A DNA stretch of 6,540 nt from a bacterium. GTDB taxonomy: Bacteria; Patescibacteria; Paceibacteria; UBA9973; UBA6065. The notes beneath the pieces were generated by a model. It saw nothing but the letters and a program-made list of their open reading frames with translations. It did not search any database and was not told where the DNA came from. Made by a program: the position numbers and the translations under genes. This document shows, in pieces, positions 1 to 3,867 of this stretch (positions are counted from its first letter, which is position 1; each line of letters starts with the position of its first letter). The stretch spans positions 1-6,540 of the forward strand of contig JAUXUT010000127.1 of the NCBI GenBank assembly GCA_030680695.1, read 5' to 3'.

Positions 1-167
1 GTGAAGAATGGGTCATCTACTCGCTGGTGCATGATCCTGCCCTCGGCAGTGAGCGCGTTTTCCTGCCATTGACGTTCAATGTGGATCAGCGCCCACTGCC
101 TGCGGCAAAACAGGAAGTGTTGGATGCCTGAGAGGGGAAGCAGTTCGTCTTGGGTGTATTCGGTCAT
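1..167 (-). CDS. cas4: CRISPR-associated exonuclease Cas4, N-terminal part (runs off left edge)
   Basis: Cas4 is a RecB-family, iron-sulfur nuclease that works with Cas1-Cas2 to trim prespacers and select those with a correct PAM. Only the first 55 residues are in the window. They read as the classic Cas4 N-terminus: SGIQHFLFCRRQWAL at residues 13-27, with C21 the first of the four cysteines that ligate the cluster, followed by a Q/E-rich helix and a GRIMHQRVDDPFF stretch at 43-55. The remaining RecB motifs and the three C-terminal cysteines would lie beyond the edge. The ATG (167-165) shares its A with the cas7 stop codon (TAATG). The sequence before it has only a weak GGCGAG close to the start, so translation probably depends on ribosomes finishing cas7. 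The gene is too short for an ORF cut-off here but the family match is clear. The 1-120 stretch is 56% G+C (67/120), richer than the cas8c sample (38%). Confidence 0.93.
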   Translation of the reverse strand, partial: MTEYTQDELLPLSGIQHFLFCRRQWALIHIERQWQENALTAEGRIMHQRVDDPFF

Positions 168-1111
168 TACTCGCCGCTAAACACTTCACAACTTAAGCCA
201 GGAAGTTCTTTTTCCACATCTTCTTTGCTTGGGTAATCATAGCCGCCAATGTCTTTGGGCTCTGTTACGCCATCTTGTAAGCCAACCTTATTTCTCACGG
301 CGTTGTGAACCTTCGCGGATGAATACTGTCCTGTGGGATTGTTATGCTCCCACCAATAAACTCTGAAAACTTCCATGCTTCCTTCGGGGCGGGCGGATGA
401 TGCGTCATTGCGGAATAATATCCGAATTGCTTCCTTGATCGCTTTTGCGTCGTCATCAGAGAAACCAGTTTTTGTGGCAAGTTGCGGATTCATACTTCCG
501 TAGAAAACATAGACGCCGTGATCTACGCGATGTTTCATGCCCATTCTGTCTGAAGCCATTTCGTTACCGTCACCTTCGAGATTGACGCTTTTTGTAATTT
601 GAGTGCTGGTAATGCGATCCAGAACGGGTACAACAGAAAAAGCGGGGTGAAGTGAAACGGGACCTCGTACATTCTTGGAAACGCTCTTGTCTTCACCTTC
701 ACCGTCGTTTGCTTCGCCTATATCTTCGCCTTTCTTTTTCTTGTTCTTACCCTTGCCTTCACTTCCTTTGAAGGGGAAAACTTGACCGAACGCGCGGACA
801 TCCAACCACTTATCGCAAGCCTTTTTTGTGAGTTCTTTATCACTCAATATATCTTTGCCAAGAATGCCCGTAAGCCTGTCTTTTAGGCTCGTATGAGAAT
901 CGTTGTGGTTATCAGCGGATTGAACGAAGATAAAATGTCCCATTTCCATTAGGCGATTTCTGATTTTACGCTTGATAGCAACATCAGAAATTTCGCCCTT
1001 TCCTTCGTAATCATAGCGCGGGCGATTTCCATTCAATGGGTCGCCGTTGGGATTGGCGTTCTTGACAGAAACAATCACAGCAAAATCAATTTTATTTGAG
1101 AGGGTAGTCAT
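167..1111 (-). CDS. cas7: Type I-C Cascade backbone subunit Cas7 (Csd2)
   Basis: Cas7 polymerises along the crRNA spacer to form the backbone of the I-C interference complex and holds the target strand. The 314-residue protein shows the Csd2/Csh2 family opening, NANPNGDPLNGNRPR at 18-32, then KRKIRNRL at 48-55, a DVRAFGQVF motif at 104-112, RGPVS at 149-153 and an ITSTQITKSVN segment at 167-177. It is somewhat longer than a usual I-C Cas7 (about 280-300 residues, from memory). The excess is largely a hydrophilic insert at 116-147, lysine-rich first (KGKNKKKK) and then acidic, lying between DVRAFGQVF and RGPVS. The ATG at 1111 is supported by AAGGAG with a 9-base spacer. cas8c lies 30 bases upstream, and the stop overlaps the cas4 start by one base. 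The gene appears intact. Confidence 0.96.
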   Translation of the reverse strand: MTTLSNKIDFAVIVSVKNANPNGDPLNGNRPRYDYEGKGEISDVAIKRKIRNRLMEMGHFIFVQSADNHNDSHTSLKDRLTGILGKDILSDKELTKKACDKWLDVRAFGQVFPFKGSEGKGKNKKKKGEDIGEANDGEGEDKSVSKNVRGPVSLHPAFSVVPVLDRITSTQITKSVNLEGDGNEMASDRMGMKHRVDHGVYVFYGSMNPQLATKTGFSDDDAKAIKEAIRILFRNDASSARPEGSMEVFRVYWWEHNNPTGQYSSAKVHNAVRNKVGLQDGVTEPKDIGGYDYPSKEDVEKELPGLSCEVFSGE

Positions 1112-1120
1112 TTTTTTATT

Positions 1121-1126
1121 CTCCTT
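1121..1126 (-). promoter_or_regulatory. Ribosome binding site of cas7
   Basis: AAGGAG lies nine bases before the cas7 ATG, inside the 30-base A/T-rich spacer that separates cas7 from cas8c. The spacer between the site and the ATG is almost all A, a context expected to be unstructured. This is the longest spacer between genes in the window, and it gives cas7 an initiation site of its own. That fits the need for several Cas7 copies per complex; the link to copy number is inference. Confidence 0.8.
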
Positions 1127-1141
1127 TTATATAAGTATGGT

Positions 1142-1540
1142 TTATTCTTGAGTATCTTCATCGCCGTTTTCAATTTCATCTGGCAACGGTTTATCTTTCT
1201 TTTCAACCAGTTTCTGCCTCTGACAATAGTAGCCAAGCAAGTATTCTCCTGTCAGTGGCGTATTGCCAATAAGAGCTTCGGGATTAAGACTGGTGACTTC
1301 TGCTATCAGATTTTTGAAATAGTATGCTCCTCCAAGACGCATAAAATATGGGGTAAGCGAGTCGTGAATTTGCTTCCATGTTTGGAACGGACGTTGAGAA
1401 AATTGTTGCATATAGCGTGCGGCATTGGTTGCCCGTTTTTTCTCGCCTTTATACAGCGCTCTTTCTTCAAGGACATCCGCAATAGCGAGAAGCCTTCCAT
1501 AGAGATAGTCCCTTGTCTTTCGTGTTTCATCGAGTGACAT
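1142..1540 (-). CDS. cas11c: Predicted small subunit Cas11c from an internal start within cas8c
   Basis: In characterised I-C systems the small (belly) subunit is not a separate gene but is made by internal translation initiation in the 3' part of cas8c, giving a protein of roughly 120-130 residues. Here the in-frame ATG at 1540 (M532 of Cas8c) is preceded by AAAGGAG with a nine-base spacer, as good a site as those of the independent genes. It would give a 132-residue product starting MSLDETRKTRDYLYGRL, predicted largely helical, with the conserved RYMQQFSQRPFQTW stretch at residues 43-56 and an acidic tail. Two copies of Cas11 would bridge the Cas7 filament and the displaced strand. The sequence and position are seen directly; expression is inferred from the family. 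It shares the stop codon of cas8c. Confidence 0.8.
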   Translation of the reverse strand: MSLDETRKTRDYLYGRLLAIADVLEERALYKGEKKRATNAARYMQQFSQRPFQTWKQIHDSLTPYFMRLGGAYYFKNLIAEVTSLNPEALIGNTPLTGEYLLGYYCQRQKLVEKKDKPLPDEIENGDEDTQE

Positions 1541-3133
1541 GTCGTATTTCTCCTTTCCTTGTTTGAATTTTCTGAATAAAGCGCAGGCAATGCTCAATGT
1601 TTTCTTCCATGTGTATTCCTCGTCACTGTGGTACTTTTTATCATCCAAATTTTTGATACCAACTCTGTTTGACGCTCTCCTAACCGCAGATTCCACAAGG
1701 TCGCGCGGAATGGGCTGACCGTCCACAATACAGGGAAGCAGGCGGGCAATGGTTGTTTTGCGGAGTTTGTCATCCAATCGGCTACCATAAGCGGCTTCGG
1801 CAATATCCGCAGGGGCGGGCGCGCCCACAAACGGGACATTCTTTCTAGTCTTCCCGCTTTGCTTATCTTGGACTTCTCCATAACGGTGCAACCACTCACA
1901 GGTTGTATGCCAACCGTCAATCCTTTGCAGAAAGTCGGAACCTGTCAAATCACGGTAATAGATGATTGCCAAGCGCCCTGTCGTAGCTGAATCCACTGCC
2001 ATAATCACAACTTTTTCTGTATTGCTGAGTTTGCTGCCATAGCCAGCAATTCTGTTTCTCAGTTTGACAGCCAAGTTTTGGGCAGTGTCAACGGCGGTAT
2101 CTTCTTCTGTGGAAGAATTACCCCAAAGCAGAGAAGGCGGGTCATCTGTAGGCTGAGGAACTGGCGCTCCTGATGTAGCCCAAGCGACAATGGCAAGACC
2201 TCCCTTTACTACATAACCCTGACGACCTATAAGCCATCGAAGAGCAGAATGCGCCTTTTGTGTTACGTCAAAGCCAACGCTACAGGTTTGGTAACTGTTG
2301 TCTTTTTTTGTGTCCGTGAAGCGCCCTCTGAAAGTAAAACCATCCCAATCATTAGATGAAATTAGTTTTGCTTTATCGCCATCATTTCGTATTTTCGCTG
2401 GATGTTGATCTGCAACGAATTTATCTTCACCTGTTACATAACAAAGTGATTTCTTCGCTTTAGTCGCAGAATAATAAGTAATCCAACTTTGGATTATGTT
2501 TGAGTCGCTCCACACCGCAGATTGCGGGTCATTTGGAATTTCAACCTTCCAGCGGATAAAGGCATCGGCTTGCCAATTTATCAATTTACCCTTTGGGTCA
2601 ATCCTGCCAGGCAACAGGTCGAAAATATCCAACTCAGCGTTTTTATCTTTTTCGTTGGGTCTTTGGCTAAAAAGTTTGCACTTTTTATCTGCAAATAGAA
2701 CTCCGTTATTCACCAAATCAACGACCATTTTCTCTTGCTGAATATATTTGTAAATTAACTGAACTTTTTGGGGAGCGCTACTTTTGACCCATTTTGTCAG
2801 CAGGTTTTGGTATGACTGATAATATGGTTTCTTGCCGCCATATTTTTCGTAATCAGCAGCGACATATTGCAACTTGTCGCAAAGTGGATGCGCCTCCTCA
2901 TTAGTAGTTCTTCCGCCAGACTTCTCTGTGCAAGGTATTATTGTCCTTGATTCTTCTTTTGGGATGACTCTAGCGCGTTTGAAATTCCCATTTTCATCAA
3001 GAGTAATTTCAATTTGCGCCTTTTGCGTAGTATGACAAATAGGAAGCAAGGGAATTTCATTATCGTCAGAACCTGCCCCGATCATAGATTGGCAATTGTC
3101 GTATGTCTCAGCGAGTTTTTGAATCCAACTCAT
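1142..3133 (-). CDS. cas8c: Type I-C Cascade large subunit Cas8c (Csd1)
   Basis: Cas8c is the large subunit of the I-C complex. By analogy with the family it contacts the PAM and the crRNA 5' end and recruits Cas3. The 663-residue protein matches Csd1 along its length: MSWIQKLAETYD at 1-12, HPLCDKLQYVAADY at 82-95, YQSYQNLL at 105-112, SVGFDVTQKAHSALRWLIGR at 285-304, a RLAIIYYRDLTGSDF segment at 387-401, and RYMQQFSQRPFQTW at 574-587. The start was set at the ATG at 3133 because AGGGAG stands eight bases upstream and the family N-terminus begins there. In-frame starts further up (TTG at 3163, ATG at 3154) would overlap cas5c and lack a good site. A single base separates the cas5c stop from this ATG, so translational coupling is likely. 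The last dozen or so residues are acidic (DEIENGDEDTQE). The 3' end probably also encodes Cas11c. A sample at 2341-2760 is only 38% G+C (160/420), lower than cas5c. Confidence 0.96.
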   Translation of the reverse strand: MSWIQKLAETYDNCQSMIGAGSDDNEIPLLPICHTTQKAQIEITLDENGNFKRARVIPKEESRTIIPCTEKSGGRTTNEEAHPLCDKLQYVAADYEKYGGKKPYYQSYQNLLTKWVKSSAPQKVQLIYKYIQQEKMVVDLVNNGVLFADKKCKLFSQRPNEKDKNAELDIFDLLPGRIDPKGKLINWQADAFIRWKVEIPNDPQSAVWSDSNIIQSWITYYSATKAKKSLCYVTGEDKFVADQHPAKIRNDGDKAKLISSNDWDGFTFRGRFTDTKKDNSYQTCSVGFDVTQKAHSALRWLIGRQGYVVKGGLAIVAWATSGAPVPQPTDDPPSLLWGNSSTEEDTAVDTAQNLAVKLRNRIAGYGSKLSNTEKVVIMAVDSATTGRLAIIYYRDLTGSDFLQRIDGWHTTCEWLHRYGEVQDKQSGKTRKNVPFVGAPAPADIAEAAYGSRLDDKLRKTTIARLLPCIVDGQPIPRDLVESAVRRASNRVGIKNLDDKKYHSDEEYTWKKTLSIACALFRKFKQGKEKYDMSLDETRKTRDYLYGRLLAIADVLEERALYKGEKKRATNAARYMQQFSQRPFQTWKQIHDSLTPYFMRLGGAYYFKNLIAEVTSLNPEALIGNTPLTGEYLLGYYCQRQKLVEKKDKPLPDEIENGDEDTQE
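1550..1556 (-). promoter_or_regulatory. Internal ribosome binding site for cas11c
   Basis: AAAGGAG within the cas8c coding sequence (in the FKQGKEKYD region, residues 523-531) sits nine bases before an in-frame ATG at 1540. It decides the predicted Cas11c start. Lys-Gly-Glu codons can produce such a run by chance, but the spacing, the in-frame ATG and the product size all agree with known I-C internal initiation. Confidence 0.75.
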
Positions 3134-3134
3134 C

Positions 3135-3854
3135 TCACACGCTCCCTTCTTCATAGCCTTCAAGCAAATCTTCTTCTATGAGTCCTAAAGACTTGGGTGG
3201 ACTTGCCTTCATCGAACGTACAAATTTGCGGCGAAGGGATTTGTCGTCAGGGGGAGCAAATTCAATGACGCCATCAACCATTTTGGGATGCCAGAAGCGG
3301 GCGTAGAATTCGCCTTTTTGGGCTTCGTCAGGGTAATCAAAGCCATGAAACATCAAACCAAAATCAAGCACGCCGTACTTGTCATATTCGCCTTCGCCCT
3401 CGCCAAATTCGCAAGGCTCGACATACGCCTGACATTCGCGCGTGCCGAGGAACACATCCCGCCTGCCGCCGCGTTCAATCATACGTTTGGCAACGAAATA
3501 ATGTTTGTTCTCGTTTTGGTCGCCAGTCAAGTCTTTTCGGTTTTCATTCCAAACGAAACGAGCCTGCACTTGATATTCCACATCGGCAAGGTAGGTATAG
3601 ATTGCCAGATCGTTACCTTCCTTGTAATACTTAAGCGGCTTGGCATTTCGCGTTTGGGTCTTGATGCGCTTCATCACCCTGACCTTGTCAATGATCCAAA
3701 TGATGGTTGGTTTCCAATACACCGAACTCAGAGCCCCTTTCAAGGCTTCGTAAGTGGGAATCTGGTACGAGTATTTTTCCCCGCCAATTTTTGTGAGCGG
3801 GTCGGTGAACAGGGCATATTTGCCCCACACCTTGAATGTTACGATATTTTGCAT
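3135..3854 (-). CDS. cas5c: Type I-C pre-crRNA endoribonuclease and Cascade subunit Cas5c (Cas5d)
   Basis: Cas5c replaces Cas6 in type I-C: it cleaves the repeat hairpin of the pre-crRNA and then stays in the complex holding the 5' handle. The 239-residue protein has the family N-terminus (FKVWGKYALFTDPLTKIGG, residues 7-25), PTYEALKGAL at 33-42, RECQAYVEP at 139-147, and a FYARFWHPKMVDGVIEF segment at 183-199. The residues shown to matter in Bacillus halodurans Cas5d (Y46, K116, H117) have counterparts here at Y46, K117 and H118 (NKHYF), so processing activity is expected. The ATG at 3854 was chosen because a near-perfect AAAGGAGGT precedes it and the family begins here. A TTG further up at 3911 would overlap the end of cas3. 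The cas3 stop lies 11 bases upstream, and the cas8c ATG follows one base after the stop. G+C over 3181-3840 is 49% (323/660). Confidence 0.96.
   Translation of the reverse strand: MQNIVTFKVWGKYALFTDPLTKIGGEKYSYQIPTYEALKGALSSVYWKPTIIWIIDKVRVMKRIKTQTRNAKPLKYYKEGNDLAIYTYLADVEYQVQARFVWNENRKDLTGDQNENKHYFVAKRMIERGGRRDVFLGTRECQAYVEPCEFGEGEGEYDKYGVLDFGLMFHGFDYPDEAQKGEFYARFWHPKMVDGVIEFAPPDDKSLRRKFVRSMKASPPKSLGLIEEDLLEGYEEGSV
3142..3147 (-). promoter_or_regulatory. Ribosome binding site of cas8c
   Basis: AGGGAG lies inside the last codons of cas5c, eight bases before the ATG at 3133. It fixes the cas8c start at this ATG and rules against the upstream in-frame TTG and ATG codons. Because the site is inside cas5c, ribosomes terminating at TGA (3137-3135) could re-initiate here. 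Confidence 0.78.
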
Positions 3855-3858
3855 TGAG

Positions 3859-3867
3859 ACCTCCTTT
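3859..3867 (-). promoter_or_regulatory. Ribosome binding site of cas5c, overlapping the cas3 stop
   Basis: AAAGGAGGT is the strongest Shine-Dalgarno in the window. Its first two bases are the last two of the cas3 TAA stop (3868-3866), and the GGAGG core sits five bases before the cas5c ATG. The arrangement suggests both efficient independent initiation and coupling to the end of cas3 translation. Confidence 0.8.

Noticed and set aside
3..131. Open plus-strand frame at the left edge ending in TGA at 129-131
   Set aside because: It is antisense to the clearly recognisable Cas4 N-terminus, and its translation resembles no family I know.
720..760. Possible programmed frameshift on the A-rich lysine codons of cas7
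   Set aside because: The frame continues cleanly into the conserved RGPVS motif and the shifted frames give nothing recognisable.
1112..1141. Promoter in the spacer between cas8c and cas7
   Set aside because: TATATAAA resembles a -10 box but no suitable -35 is evident and the A/T richness is explained by the ribosome site context.
1148..1537. A 129-codon plus-strand frame opposite the cas11c region, with hydrophobic runs
   Set aside because: The apparent membrane-like character comes from reading Lys/Glu codons in reverse (Phe/Leu); it is antisense to conserved Cas8c.
3134..3163. Longer cas8c starting at TTG 3163 or ATG 3154
   Set aside because: It would overlap cas5c by 20-29 bases, has no good ribosome site, and adds residues absent from the family; the ATG at 3133 has AGGGAG at eight bases.
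3288..3857. A 189-codon plus-strand open frame opposite cas5c
   Set aside because: Shadow of cas5c; no Shine-Dalgarno or family motifs, and the antisense gene is conserved.
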